Both the position numbers and the translations under genes were made by a program. This document shows positions 17,495-26,242 of a stretch of 64,000 nt of DNA, in pieces; the first letter of the stretch is position 1, and each line of letters opens with the position of its first letter. The notes beneath the pieces are model-generated. The model saw only the letters and a program-made list of their open reading frames with translations. It was not told the DNA's origin and did no database searches. Origin of the DNA: Bacteroidota bacterium (GTDB lineage: Bacteria > Bacteroidota > Bacteroidia > Sphingobacteriales > Sphingobacteriaceae); the NCBI GenBank assembly GCA_023450085.1, contig JAEXHI010000030.1, positions 372,001-436,000 on the forward strand, given 5' to 3'.

Positions 17495-17914
17495 TTAAAA
17501 ATTTCGGTGTTCAGCTACCCAGTTTTCAATATAGTCTACAATGTCTTTCATGGCGGTGCCTGGTGCAAAAAGTTCTCCAACCCCAATCTGTTGTAGTTTT
17601 TTCATGTCTCCTTCAGGAATAATCCCTCCGCCCGTTACCAGAACATCATTAAGCTGTTTTTGCTTCATAATATCCATTACTTTGGGGAAAACGGTCATAT
17701 GCGCTCCAGAAAGGATGGAGATTCCAATGGCATCTACGTCTTCCTGTATGGCAGTGTTCACCACCATCTCTGGAGTTTGCCTTAAGCCTGTGTAAATAAC
17801 CTCCATGCCGGCATCACGAAGAGAAGTGGCAATTACTTTAGCACCACGATCATGACCATCTAAACCCACCTTGGCTACCAGGACCCTAATGGGCCTATTT
17901 AGAGTTTTTTTCAT
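17495..17914 (-). CDS. stand-alone cobalamin-binding protein (methylmalonyl-CoA mutase C-terminal type)
   Basis: 139 residues equal to the B12-binding domain of methylmalonyl-CoA mutase. The DxHxxG motif (DGHDRG, with the lower-axial His), the SIL segment and the GGG segment (TGGGIIPEG) are intact. In full-length mutases this domain is the C-terminal part of a chain of about 700 residues; here it is a separate gene. It could be the small subunit of a two-part acyl-CoA mutase whose large subunit lies elsewhere. The neighbouring enoyl-CoA hydratase fits acyl-CoA metabolism. Confidence 0.88.
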   Translation of the reverse strand: MKKTLNRPIRVLVAKVGLDGHDRGAKVIATSLRDAGMEVIYTGLRQTPEMVVNTAIQEDVDAIGISILSGAHMTVFPKVMDIMKQKQLNDVLVTGGGIIPEGDMKKLQQIGVGELFAPGTAMKDIVDYIENWVAEHRNF

Positions 17915-18062
17915 ATTTGGTTTCTTGATGTAGGTAAATGTAGTGAAATAGTTGTTTGGTTGGTGAGTTATTTGGTTTTTTGGTGTTCTTTTAGGGTTAA
18001 AATGTGCTATTTTGAAAGCTCTTATTCTTTGTTTCTTGTTCTATATTCCATGCATCTTCCCC

Positions 18063-18092
18063 TTTAAAATACCCTAAATTTGGTTAACTTTG
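18063..18092 (+). promoter_or_regulatory. candidate glnS promoter
   Basis: TTTA (18063-18066), an 18-base spacer and TAACTTTG (18085-18092) fit the Bacteroidota -33/-7 pattern TTTG/TAnnTTTG. The -7 box ends 20 bases before the glnS start codon. A second -7-like box, TAAATTTG, overlaps at 18075-18082. Confidence 0.5.
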
Positions 18093-18112
18093 GAGCTTAA
18101 ACACAGATTTAT

Positions 18113-19762
18113 ATGAGCGAGGAAAAATCATTAAACTTTATAGAAGAGATTATAGAGAATGATTTAAAAAGCGGAAAGTACGAAACACTAGTCACACGTT
18201 TTCCCCCAGAACCAAATGGTTATTTACATATCGGCCACGCCAAGGCGATATGTTTGAATTTTGGATTGACTCAGAAATACGGTGGTTACACTAATCTTAG
18301 ATTTGATGATACCAATCCGGTTACTGAAAAAACAGAATATGTAAATAGCCAGCAGGAAGATATTCAATGGTTGGGTTTTCAGTGGAAGAATGAGCTTTAC
18401 GCTTCAGACTATTTTGATCAGTTGTATAGCTATGCTGTGCAGTTGATTGAAAAGGGACTTGCTTATGTAGATGAAAGTACAGCGGAGGAAATTGCCGCAC
18501 AAAAAGGCACACCTACTGAGCCAGGAACTCCTAACCAGTATAGAGAGAGAAGCATCGAAGAAAACTTGGAGCTTTTCACTAAAATGAAAAATGGGAAGTT
18601 TGAGGATGGTACTTGTATCTTAAGAGCTAAAATTGACATGGCCAGCACTAACATGTTGATGCGTGACCCAATTATCTATCGCATTAAACATGCTCACCAT
18701 CACCGTACCGGAGATGCTTGGTGCATTTACCCGATGTATGATTTTGCGCATGGTCAAAGCGACAGTATCGAGAATATCACCCACTCTATCTGTACTTTAG
18801 AATATGTTTCTCATAGAGAGTTATATGATTGGTTTATTGCCCAGTTGGGTATTTTCCCATCAAAACAATATGAGTTTGCCCGTTTAAACCTTACCTACAC
18901 GGTAATGAGCAAGCGTAAGCTATTGCAATTGGTAAATGAAGGCCATGTAAGTGGTTGGGATGATCCTCGTATGCCTACCGTTAGTGGTTTGAGAAGAAGA
19001 GGTTATACCCCAGAAAGTATCAGAGAGTTTTGTGAGCGTATTGGTATTGCAAAAAGAGAAAACCTGATTGAGCTAAGCTTATTAGAGTTCTGTATACGTG
19101 AGGATTTGAATAAAAAAGCGACTAGGGCAATGGCGGTTTTGGATCCAATTAAATTAGTGATTACCAATTACGAAGGTGACGGCGAAATTTTAATCGGCGA
19201 AAATAATCCAGAAGCGGAAGATAAAGGTGGTACTAGGGAAATTCCTTTCAGTAAAGAACTTTGGATTGAACGCGAAGACTTTATGGAAGAGCCTGCAAAA
19301 AAATGGTTCAGATTGGCTCCTGGGGCAATGGTTCGTTTGAAGTTTGCCTACATTGTGAAGTGTGAGAGCTTTGTGAAGGATGCTGATGGAAACGTTACTG
19401 AGGTTCATTGTACTTATGTTCCTGAATCGAAAAGCGGTAACGACACCAGCGGAATTCACGTTAAGGGAACCATCCATTGGGTAAGTACTGCTCATGCTAA
19501 AACAGCAGAAGTAAGACAATATGATAGATTATTTAGCGTAGTATCCCCGGATGCTGAGGAAGGTGATTTTAAAGATTATCTTAATCCAAATAGCAAGGAA
19601 GTATTAAGCAATGTATATATAGAGCCAGCTTTGGCCGAAGCAACTTTAGGAACGGGTTACCAGTTTATTCGTAAAGGTTATTTTTGTTTAGATAAAGATT
19701 CTACTGCTGATCATTTAGTGTTTAACCGAGTGGTTTCGCTAAAAGATAGCTGGAAAGGATAA
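18113..19762 (+). CDS. glnS: glutaminyl-tRNA synthetase
   Basis: 549 residues, a class I synthetase that charges tRNA-Gln with glutamine. The HIGH-type motif lies in PPEPNGYLHIGHAK (31-44) and the KMSKS-type motif is VMSKR (264-268). The DDTNP and YDFAHG segments of the GlnRS/GluRS group and the GlnRS-type C-terminal beta-barrels are present. A direct GlnRS means this organism need not rely on transamidation for tRNA-Gln. The gene is monocistronic, with a candidate promoter just upstream. Confidence 0.96.
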   Translation: MSEEKSLNFIEEIIENDLKSGKYETLVTRFPPEPNGYLHIGHAKAICLNFGLTQKYGGYTNLRFDDTNPVTEKTEYVNSQQEDIQWLGFQWKNELYASDYFDQLYSYAVQLIEKGLAYVDESTAEEIAAQKGTPTEPGTPNQYRERSIEENLELFTKMKNGKFEDGTCILRAKIDMASTNMLMRDPIIYRIKHAHHHRTGDAWCIYPMYDFAHGQSDSIENITHSICTLEYVSHRELYDWFIAQLGIFPSKQYEFARLNLTYTVMSKRKLLQLVNEGHVSGWDDPRMPTVSGLRRRGYTPESIREFCERIGIAKRENLIELSLLEFCIREDLNKKATRAMAVLDPIKLVITNYEGDGEILIGENNPEAEDKGGTREIPFSKELWIEREDFMEEPAKKWFRLAPGAMVRLKFAYIVKCESFVKDADGNVTEVHCTYVPESKSGNDTSGIHVKGTIHWVSTAHAKTAEVRQYDRLFSVVSPDAEEGDFKDYLNPNSKEVLSNVYIEPALAEATLGTGYQFIRKGYFCLDKDSTADHLVFNRVVSLKDSWKG

Positions 19763-19766
19763 AGGG

Positions 19767-19841
19767 ATTTACGATTGGCGAGTTACGATTTTAGACTTAT
19801 AGCGCTCAATTCAATCGTAATTCGTAAATCTAAAATCGTAA
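19767..19841. repeat. interleaved inverted repeat after glnS
   Basis: A 13-base arm (19783-19795, TTACGATTTTAGA) is repeated inverted at 19829-19841, and the 8-mer TTACGATT at 19769-19776 is inverted at 19813-19820. It lies between the convergent glnS and nadD genes and may act as a terminator or be a small intergenic repeat. Confidence 0.5.
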
Positions 19842-19842
19842 A

Positions 19843-20412
19843 TTATTTATAAAGACTTTTCTTATCCATAAAATCAATTACAGCATCCGGTACTAAAAAC
19901 TGGATGCTTTTTTGTTGCTTGATCGCTTGGCGGATAAAAGTTGAGGAAATGTCCATTTGTGGGGTTTCGGTAATCACAATGGATGCATGATTTTCCCATT
20001 CGCTAATGTCGGCGTTTGGTCGTGGATAAACGAAAACTTTATGGTTTTGAAGTAATACTTCGTAGTTCTTCCATTTTTTAAGCGATACCAAATTGTCGGC
20101 CCCCATGATTAAGGCGAACTCCTTTTCTGGATGTTTTTCTTTGAGGTGAGCCATCGTGTCAACCGTGTAGGAAGGTTGTGGTAGTTTGAACTCAATATCG
20201 CTTACTTTTAAATGTGCAGCATTTTCTGTAGCGAGACGGGCCATTTCTAACCTGTCGTACATGTCGGCCAAACCTGCTTTTTGTTTCAGTGGGTTATGCG
20301 GTGAAACAACAAACCACACTTCTTTCAGGTCGGTATAATTGGCCATGTAATTGGCAATTACCAAGTGCCCAAGGTGGATAGGGTTAAATGAACCGAAGAA
20401 GAGACCAATCAT
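19843..20412 (-). CDS. nadD: nicotinate-nucleotide adenylyltransferase
   Basis: 189 residues. GSFNPIHLGH (7-16) is the nucleotidyltransferase (T/H)xGH signature and SSTFIRQAI near residue 155 is the second conserved motif. NadD joins ATP and nicotinate mononucleotide to make deamido-NAD in NAD synthesis. It follows gmk and yicC on the same strand, after the palindromic element at 20430-20516; this gmk-nadD proximity is common in Bacteroidota. Confidence 0.93.
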   Translation of the reverse strand: MIGLFFGSFNPIHLGHLVIANYMANYTDLKEVWFVVSPHNPLKQKAGLADMYDRLEMARLATENAAHLKVSDIEFKLPQPSYTVDTMAHLKEKHPEKEFALIMGADNLVSLKKWKNYEVLLQNHKVFVYPRPNADISEWENHASIVITETPQMDISSTFIRQAIKQQKSIQFLVPDAVIDFMDKKSLYK

Positions 20413-20429
20413 TTTTTCTTTATCTATGC

Positions 20430-20516
20430 CGTCATTGCGAGGTACGAAGCAATCTTACAACGGTCGCAAAGTAAAGAAACTATCGCATTAAGATTGCTTC
20501 GTACCTCGCAATGACG
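20430..20516. repeat. palindromic intergenic element with perfect 28-bp arms
   Basis: Arms 20430-20457 and 20489-20516 are perfect inverted copies of 28 bases (beginning CGTCATTGCGAGG) separated by a 31-base loop. The element fills the gap between nadD and gmk. The motif CGTCATTGCGAGG...GAAGCAATCT is known as a very widespread REP/MITE-like sequence in many bacteria (recalled, not searched). A related CGTCATT end occurs at 44630. Confidence 0.88.
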
Positions 20517-20534
20517 ATTTATTTAAGTTGCCTG

Positions 20535-21104
20535 TTAACTTTTTAAGAAATCCCCTACCAATTGCTCTGCTTCTGCGCAGGCTGTTTCTAATTCATAGTT
20601 TTTAAGGATGACATCAAATTTTTCTGCATAGGCCAGTTCTTTTTCAGCTTTGGCATAACGCTCCTGTAGCTTTTCTTCGCTATCGGTACCGCGGCCAGCT
20701 AAACGTTCCTTTAATACTTCTAATGAAGGTGGCTGAACGAAAATCGCTAATGCATCTTCTTCAAATTTTCTTTTTAAACGTAAACCACCTTCTACATCGA
20801 TATCAAAAATAACGTGTTTGCCTTCGTCCCAAATACGTTGGATTTCTGAACGTAAAGTTCCATAAAAGGTACCGCTGTAAACCTCTTCAAACTCTACAAA
20901 CTCTTGGTGGGCAACCTTGTGTAAAAACTCTTCTTTGCTGATAAAGTAATAGTCTTTGCTATTGATTTCATCTCCACGTAGTTCTCTAGTCGTTGCCGAA
21001 ATTGAAAAGCTGAGGTTGTTGAATTTTTTTAATAGATGCTTTACAATTGTGGTTTTGCCAGCGCCTGATGGAGCAGAAAATATAATAAGTTTGCCTTGTT
21101 TCAT
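20535..21104 (-). CDS. gmk: guanylate kinase
   Basis: 189 residues from the ATG at 21104. A TTG seven codons upstream is in frame but would precede the normal N-terminus MKQGKLIIFSAPSGAGKT. The P-loop SAPSGAGKT (10-18) and the guanylate-kinase segments SATTRELRGDE and KDYYFISKEEF identify GMP kinase, which makes GDP from GMP and ATP. It follows yicC, an association conserved in many bacteria. Confidence 0.95.
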   Translation of the reverse strand: MKQGKLIIFSAPSGAGKTTIVKHLLKKFNNLSFSISATTRELRGDEINSKDYYFISKEEFLHKVAHQEFVEFEEVYSGTFYGTLRSEIQRIWDEGKHVIFDIDVEGGLRLKRKFEEDALAIFVQPPSLEVLKERLAGRGTDSEEKLQERYAKAEKELAYAEKFDVILKNYELETACAEAEQLVGDFLKS

Positions 21105-21112
21105 TTTTATGA

Positions 21113-21156
21113 GCTTAAAGCGCAAAGCTAAATGCTCAAAGCTTCTCGCTTTAAGC
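21113..21156. repeat. inverted repeat between yicC and gmk
   Basis: GCTTAAAGCG at 21113-21122 is repeated inverted at 21147-21156, separated by 24 bases, within a stretch rich in AGCTTAAAGC variants. It lies in the short gap between yicC and gmk. Confidence 0.5.
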
Positions 21157-21170
21157 CTTAAGCCTTTTGC

Positions 21171-22046
21171 TTATAGTACGTTGAGTAATTGTTCTTTAAT
21201 TTTTTCTAATTCTTCTTTCATGCCTACCACCAACTGTTGTATCTGTGCATCGTTGGCTTTGGCGCCCATGGTGTTAATTTCTCTGCCAATCTCCTGTGAG
21301 ATGAAACCAAGTTTTTTACCATTAGCATCTTTGTCATTTAAAGTGGCGATAAAATAATCGCAATGACTTTTCAAGCGGGTTTGCTCTTCGGTAATATCTA
21401 ATTTGTCGATATAGTAAATCAGTTCCTGCTCAAAACGATTTTGATCGTAGTTTACCTTGCCAACCGTGTCTTCCAAAAATTGAGTCAAACGAGCTTTAAT
21501 ATGTGGAATTCTTAAAGGAGCCAAGGTTTCTACTTCAGCAAAAAAGCCAAGAATGTTTTTGATTCGGAGTTCCAAATCAGCTTTTAATACCTTGCCTTCA
21601 TCTATTCTAAACTGGGTGAAGCTTTTGAGTGCTTTGCCAAAGGTCGTTTCCAATATTTCCCATTCACTGTCGCTGGCTTCTTCTTCTGAGTAGGTAATTA
21701 CTTCCGGTAAATTAAGTACGGCAGGTAATATTGTTGATAAATCAGCGGAAATCTCTTTATTGATTTCTAATAGTTGAGTGTAGTATTTTTTTAATAATAC
21801 TTGATTGATAGAAGCTCCTTTTTGTGCTTCTTCACTACGTTCAACCGTAATAGCAATGCTTACCTTACCTCGCTCTATCTCTTTATTGCAGACATTGCGT
21901 AGGTAGAGTTCTTTATCAGAAAATGCTTTTGGAATTTTGAGACCAAGCTCAAGAAACTTCGAATTTAGCGATTTTATCTCTACTGAAAACTTTACGCTTT
22001 CGTGGTCGGTAGATGCCAAGCCAAAGCCGGTCATTGATTTTATCAT
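21171..22046 (-). CDS. yicC: YicC family endoribonuclease-like protein
   Basis: 291 residues from the ATG at 22046 (MIKSMTGFG, the canonical YicC start); an in-frame TTG two codons earlier is unlikely. The N-terminal MTGFG and the C-terminal segment SQEIGREINTMGAKA are the family signatures. E. coli YicC is an RNA-binding hexamer reported to act as an endoribonuclease on small RNA. The yicC-gmk order is conserved in many bacteria. Confidence 0.93.
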   Translation of the reverse strand: MIKSMTGFGLASTDHESVKFSVEIKSLNSKFLELGLKIPKAFSDKELYLRNVCNKEIERGKVSIAITVERSEEAQKGASINQVLLKKYYTQLLEINKEISADLSTILPAVLNLPEVITYSEEEASDSEWEILETTFGKALKSFTQFRIDEGKVLKADLELRIKNILGFFAEVETLAPLRIPHIKARLTQFLEDTVGKVNYDQNRFEQELIYYIDKLDITEEQTRLKSHCDYFIATLNDKDANGKKLGFISQEIGREINTMGAKANDAQIQQLVVGMKEELEKIKEQLLNVL

Positions 22047-22133
22047 GTGCAAAGATATAAAAAGTACTTAGTAGTTGGTATAAAGTAATTAGATAGCCAT
22101 GACCGAACAGATCTAATCGATCCATATTTCATG

Positions 22134-22871
22134 CTAATGATGCTCCAAAATCGCTTGCTCCATCAAATCATATACGTTCTTTTTTAACGTGGGTACATCT
22201 TCCAAGCTCAATCCAGCCACACTAACTTCCGGAAGTAGGATGGAGGTAATCAAGCCAGGTCTGGCTTTTAGGGGATGCTTTCGCGGAAGTAATTTCCTAT
22301 TGTTGATCATTACAAAGGGAATGATAGGCGTTTGTGTTTCAATGGCAATTCTAAAAGCACCATCGTAAAAATCAGTTAGCGGTTTGTCGGTTTGGTTCAT
22401 GGTACCCTCTGCAAAAATGAGGATGGACTGCCCGTTGGCAATGTCTTTTTTTAAATCATTTACAGATTGTTCACGACTTTCCTTGCTGCTTCGATCTATC
22501 AAAACCACAATCCGTTTATAAATCAACCCAAAAATGGGCACTTTTGTAATTTCTACTTTACCCAGTGCGCTAAAATATTGGGGGATGCTTAAACACACGG
22601 CTACTGCATCAAGGTATGATCCATGATTGCCTACGTAAATATGGGATTTGCTAAGGTCAACTTTCTTCTTGTTTTTAGTGTTTACCCAAAAGAAACTTAG
22701 TGCACTGAATAGCCAAGCCCATGTTCTTAGTACTGCTAAAATGGCCCGTTTTCCAGTGTTTAAGGGCAGTATTGCAGAAAAAAGCAATACAAATGGCAAA
22801 GCCACAAGCATCAGCGTGATAAAGATGATTGCGGCATAAAACAGAAATAGGATGGAGAGTATACTGCGCAT
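22134..22871 (-). CDS. 1-acyl-sn-glycerol-3-phosphate acyltransferase (PlsC family)
   Basis: 245 residues with an N-terminal membrane helix region (about 8-40), the acyltransferase HX4D motif NHGSYLD (82-88) and the FAEGTMN motif. It transfers an acyl chain to lysophosphatidic acid or a related lysolipid at the inner membrane, in phospholipid synthesis. It starts back-to-back with the carboxypeptidase-like-domain protein gene. Confidence 0.9.
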   Translation of the reverse strand: MRSILSILFLFYAAIIFITLMLVALPFVLLFSAILPLNTGKRAILAVLRTWAWLFSALSFFWVNTKNKKKVDLSKSHIYVGNHGSYLDAVAVCLSIPQYFSALGKVEITKVPIFGLIYKRIVVLIDRSSKESREQSVNDLKKDIANGQSILIFAEGTMNQTDKPLTDFYDGAFRIAIETQTPIIPFVMINNRKLLPRKHPLKARPGLITSILLPEVSVAGLSLEDVPTLKKNVYDLMEQAILEHH

Positions 22872-22943
22872 GAATTAACCTTTTTTAACGTGCTAAACGC
22901 TAAACATTTGTTAAGTTTACAAAATAAAAAAATAACGCTGCAA

Positions 22944-23672
22944 ATGCTAGGCAAAATTAAGCTCACATTTTATTCGTTAATCGTACTCTGCATAGGTACA
23001 ACTTTCCGAAGTTTTGCCCAGCAAGATTTTATGCTTACTGGCGTGCTTTTTGAGCGTGGAGCCAATATCCGTATTGCTTTGGCCGAAGTAAAAAATAAAC
23101 GATCTGGATTCTCTGCAGGCAGTAATGATATGGGTATTTTCTCCATTAAAGCCAATGTAGGAGATACCCTAGTGGTCATGAAACGTAACTTTAACGATTT
23201 GGAAGTGGTGGTTCGCAGCAGCAAAGATTTGGTATTATACCTCAATCGCGGAACTACCTTAAATGAAGTGGTTGTTACTGGGCAAACTAAGAAGCAGACT
23301 TTAGATGAGCTGAAAAAGGATTTTAAGGATAAAGGTTCTTTTTACGGAGGCAAGCCTCCGCTGCTATCTTTTTTGGGAAGTCCATTGACCGCTATATATG
23401 AGCTTTTTGGCAAAACTCCTCGACAGGCTAGAAGGTTTAGTCGGATGTACCAAACAGAGATGCAGGATAACGTTGTAGATCAGCTTTTCAATAAAACAAC
23501 CATTAATCAGCATACTGGCTTGACCGGAAAAGCGCTAGAAAATTTTATGGTTGACTACAGGCCTGACTACGAAAAGGCTAAAACATGGACTAATTACGAT
23601 GCCATTAAGTGGATCAACGAATCTTTTAAGAAGTATAGTGATACTGCAGGAAAGGCAAAGCCTCAAAACTAG
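22944..23672 (+). CDS. exported protein with carboxypeptidase-like regulatory domain
   Basis: 242 residues from the ATG at 22944 (MLGKIKLTFYSLI...). An in-frame GTG at 22890 would add 18 residues ahead of the signal peptide. Signal peptide about 1-25, ending in SFAQQ. Residues about 27-115 look like the CarboxypepD_reg-like / Secretin_N-like beta-sandwich found at the N-terminus of TonB-dependent receptors and other Bacteroidota exported proteins (TGVLFERGANIRIALAEV, LVLYLNRGTTLNEVVV). The rest is helical and unassigned. Function unknown. Confidence 0.82.
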   Translation: MLGKIKLTFYSLIVLCIGTTFRSFAQQDFMLTGVLFERGANIRIALAEVKNKRSGFSAGSNDMGIFSIKANVGDTLVVMKRNFNDLEVVVRSSKDLVLYLNRGTTLNEVVVTGQTKKQTLDELKKDFKDKGSFYGGKPPLLSFLGSPLTAIYELFGKTPRQARRFSRMYQTEMQDNVVDQLFNKTTINQHTGLTGKALENFMVDYRPDYEKAKTWTNYDAIKWINESFKKYSDTAGKAKPQN

Positions 23673-23755
23673 AACAATTGGTTTTTCGCTATTTGGATGA
23701 TTTCTTAGACTGGAATAATCGAATTAGCTAATTATCACATTAACCAATTTGCTTA

Positions 23756-24487
23756 TTAAATAGCCAAAGCTTCGCAAGCTTTTTCTGCTGCTAGCTTTTC
23801 TGCATTCTTTTTATTGTAATCTCTGCCAATACCGTAATTTTCATTCTCGATCATTACTTGTACAGTAAATAGCTTTGCACTTTCTCCCTCGCCGTTTTCA
23901 ATCACGTCAAAAGAGATGTCTTTACCTTGTCGTTGGCACCATTCGATTAAACGACTTTTGAAGTTCGTTTCCGTAATTTCTAAATGGTGAACATCTACGT
24001 AAGGTTTGATGATGCGCTTAAGAATAAGGTTTTTGGTGAAGTTATAGCCTTTGTCTAGATAAATCGCTCCAATGAGTGCTTCAAAAGCATCGCCGTACAT
24101 GGAATGATGTTTCGATTGGAAATTGACGGTCTTTTGATCAAAAACAATCAGCTCATCAAAACCCATTTTACGGGCAAGTTGGTTTAAATTAGCTCTGTTC
24201 ACAATTTTAGAACGCATTTCGGTTAAGAAACCTTCCTCTTTATAAGGATAGCTTTTGAATAGCATTTCGGCCACTACAGCACCTAAAATAGCATCGCCTA
24301 AAAATTCCAAGCGCTCATTACTGCTCCTGCTGCCATTTTTCAATATCTTGGCCGCTGAACGGTGCCTAAACGCCATTTTATAAAGAGCAATATTGCCTGG
24401 GACAAATCCAAGCACGTTCCTTAATTTCTTTAAGAACTCCTTATTTGGCGAAAGATATAATTTATAAATGCTGAGCAAAGACATCAA
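23756..24487 (-). CDS. rnc: ribonuclease III
   Basis: 243 residues. The RNase III signature ERLEFLGDAIL (58-68) with its catalytic acidic residues, the second acidic site in GDAFEALIGAIYLDKG, and a C-terminal double-stranded RNA-binding domain (about 172-243) are all present. It cleaves double-stranded RNA in rRNA and mRNA processing. It is last in the acpP-fabF-rnc order, which is widely conserved. Confidence 0.95.
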   Translation of the reverse strand: MMSLLSIYKLYLSPNKEFLKKLRNVLGFVPGNIALYKMAFRHRSAAKILKNGSRSSNERLEFLGDAILGAVVAEMLFKSYPYKEEGFLTEMRSKIVNRANLNQLARKMGFDELIVFDQKTVNFQSKHHSMYGDAFEALIGAIYLDKGYNFTKNLILKRIIKPYVDVHHLEITETNFKSRLIEWCQRQGKDISFDVIENGEGESAKLFTVQVMIENENYGIGRDYNKKNAEKLAAEKACEALAI

Positions 24488-24570
24488 CTAGCAACACAAA
24501 ATTTAATTATAGAAAAAGCATTTGTATAAATATACAATACAATTGCTCCTAAACCATAAACTTTTTTGGC

Positions 24571-25824
24571 TTATTCTTCGTATTTCTTAAAAATTACCGA
24601 AGCATTGTGGCCTCCAAAACCAAAAGTATTACTTATAGCAGCTCTAACTTCGCGTTTTTGAGCCTTGTTAAAAGTAAAGTTAAGCTTTGGATCAAACTCC
24701 GGATCATCCGTAAAGTGGTTAATGGTTGGAGGAATAGTACTATTCTTGATGGCAAGAATGGCAGCTAAAGCCTCAACCGCACCAGCAGCGCCTAGCAAGT
24801 GACCTGTCATAGACTTTGTAGAGCTGATGTTTAGTTTGTAAGCATCTTCTCCAAATAAATCTACAATGGCTTTTGCTTCTTGTATATCTCCAAGGGGCGT
24901 AGAAGTACCATGTACGTTGATATAGTCAATTTGATTGGTTTCCAACTTAGCGTCTGCTAACGCTTTAGTCATTACCATTTTTGCGCCAAGTCCTTCAGGA
25001 TGAGGGGCAGTGATATGATGAGCATCTGCACTCATGCCGCCACCAACAATTTCAGCATAGATTTTGGCTCCACGCGCTTTAGCATGCTCCAATTCTTCTA
25101 AAATAATGGTACCAGCACCTTCGCCAGCTACAAAACCATCACGATCTTTATCAAATGGACGAGAAGCTGTTGCAGGATCATCATTACGGGTAGATAAAGC
25201 ATGCATTGCGTTAAAACCTCCCATGCCCGCTTCGTTAATAATCGCCTCTGAACCACCGCTGATAATAATATCAGCCATGCCCAAGCGAATATAGTTGAAA
25301 GCATCAATCATCGCATTGGTTGATGATGCACAAGCAGAAACGGTGGCAAAGTTTGGCCCACGCAATCCATACTTCATCGAGATATGCCCAGGGGCAATAT
25401 CAATAATCATTTTCGGGATAAAGAAAGGATTGTATCTAGGGGTGCCATCTCCTTTGGCGAAGTTAGAAACCTCGTCTAAGAAAGTTTTTAAACCTCCAAT
25501 TCCAGCGCCCCAGATCACACCAATGCGGTTTGTGTCAAGTTTGGAGAAATCATATCCTCCATCTTTAACGGCCTCTTCGGTGGATACCAGTGCGTACTGC
25601 ACAAATGGATCCAATTTGCGGGCTTCTTTTTTATCCAAATGATCTTCTGGATTAAAGTTTTTAACCTCGCAAGCGAATTTTGTTTTGAATTTTTCGGTAT
25701 TGAAACTCTTGATAGGCGCAGCGCCGCTCACACCATTTACTAGTGCTTCCCAAAATTCAGGAACACTATTTCCGATAGGAGTGAGCGCACCCAACCCAGT
25801 AACTACTACTCTTTTTAATCCCAT
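24571..25824 (-). CDS. fabF: beta-ketoacyl-ACP synthase II
   Basis: 417 residues. The catalytic triad of a condensing enzyme is present: C165 in VSACASS, H305 in VHGTSTPLGD and H342 in SMTGHLLGAAG. FabF elongates acyl-ACP with malonyl-ACP in type II fatty-acid synthesis. It starts 28 bases after the acpP stop codon, so the acyl carrier protein and its condensing enzyme are co-transcribed. Confidence 0.96.
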   Translation of the reverse strand: MGLKRVVVTGLGALTPIGNSVPEFWEALVNGVSGAAPIKSFNTEKFKTKFACEVKNFNPEDHLDKKEARKLDPFVQYALVSTEEAVKDGGYDFSKLDTNRIGVIWGAGIGGLKTFLDEVSNFAKGDGTPRYNPFFIPKMIIDIAPGHISMKYGLRGPNFATVSACASSTNAMIDAFNYIRLGMADIIISGGSEAIINEAGMGGFNAMHALSTRNDDPATASRPFDKDRDGFVAGEGAGTIILEELEHAKARGAKIYAEIVGGGMSADAHHITAPHPEGLGAKMVMTKALADAKLETNQIDYINVHGTSTPLGDIQEAKAIVDLFGEDAYKLNISSTKSMTGHLLGAAGAVEALAAILAIKNSTIPPTINHFTDDPEFDPKLNFTFNKAQKREVRAAISNTFGFGGHNASVIFKKYEE

Positions 25825-25852
25825 TTATAAGTATTGTACAGAAAAAGTATTT

Positions 25853-26089
25853 CTACTTAACGTTTTTTTCTAAATAAGCAATTGCTTGACCTACAGTACC
25901 GATAGTTTCAGCTTGGTCATCTGGAATAGCTACATTGAATTCTTTTTCAAACTCCATGATTAGCTCAACAGTGTCTAGTGAATCTGCACCTAAGTCATTT
26001 GTGAAAGACGCTTCTGGCGTAACTTCACTTTCATCAACACCTAGTTTTTCTACGATAATAGCCTTTACTCTTGAAGCAATATCAGACAT
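25853..26089 (-). CDS. acpP: acyl carrier protein
   Basis: 78 acidic residues. The phosphopantetheine-attachment Ser is S37 in LGADSLDTVEL. It carries the growing acyl chain for fatty-acid synthesis. It is the first gene of the acpP-fabF-rnc operon, with a good promoter 34-64 bases upstream. Confidence 0.97.
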   Translation of the reverse strand: MSDIASRVKAIIVEKLGVDESEVTPEASFTNDLGADSLDTVELIMEFEKEFNVAIPDDQAETIGTVGQAIAYLEKNVK

Positions 26090-26122
26090 AATATTATAAT
26101 TTAATGGTTAAATAATTCTGTG

Positions 26123-26153
26123 CAAAGAAAAATAAATTCTAACACATTTCAAA
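26123..26153 (-). promoter_or_regulatory. candidate promoter of acpP-fabF-rnc
   Basis: On the minus strand an exact TTTG (26150-26153), a 19-base spacer and TTTCTTTG (26123-26130) match the Bacteroidota sigma-ABfr pattern TTTG-N19-TAnnTTTG with one mismatch in the -7 box. Confidence 0.6.
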
Positions 26154-26242
26154 TGTTTTTATTTCTCTGTCAATTTTAATGGGTTTAAAACCCAAAGTAA
26201 AATTAGTTTTATAATTTCGTAATTCTAACAAAAAAATACATT

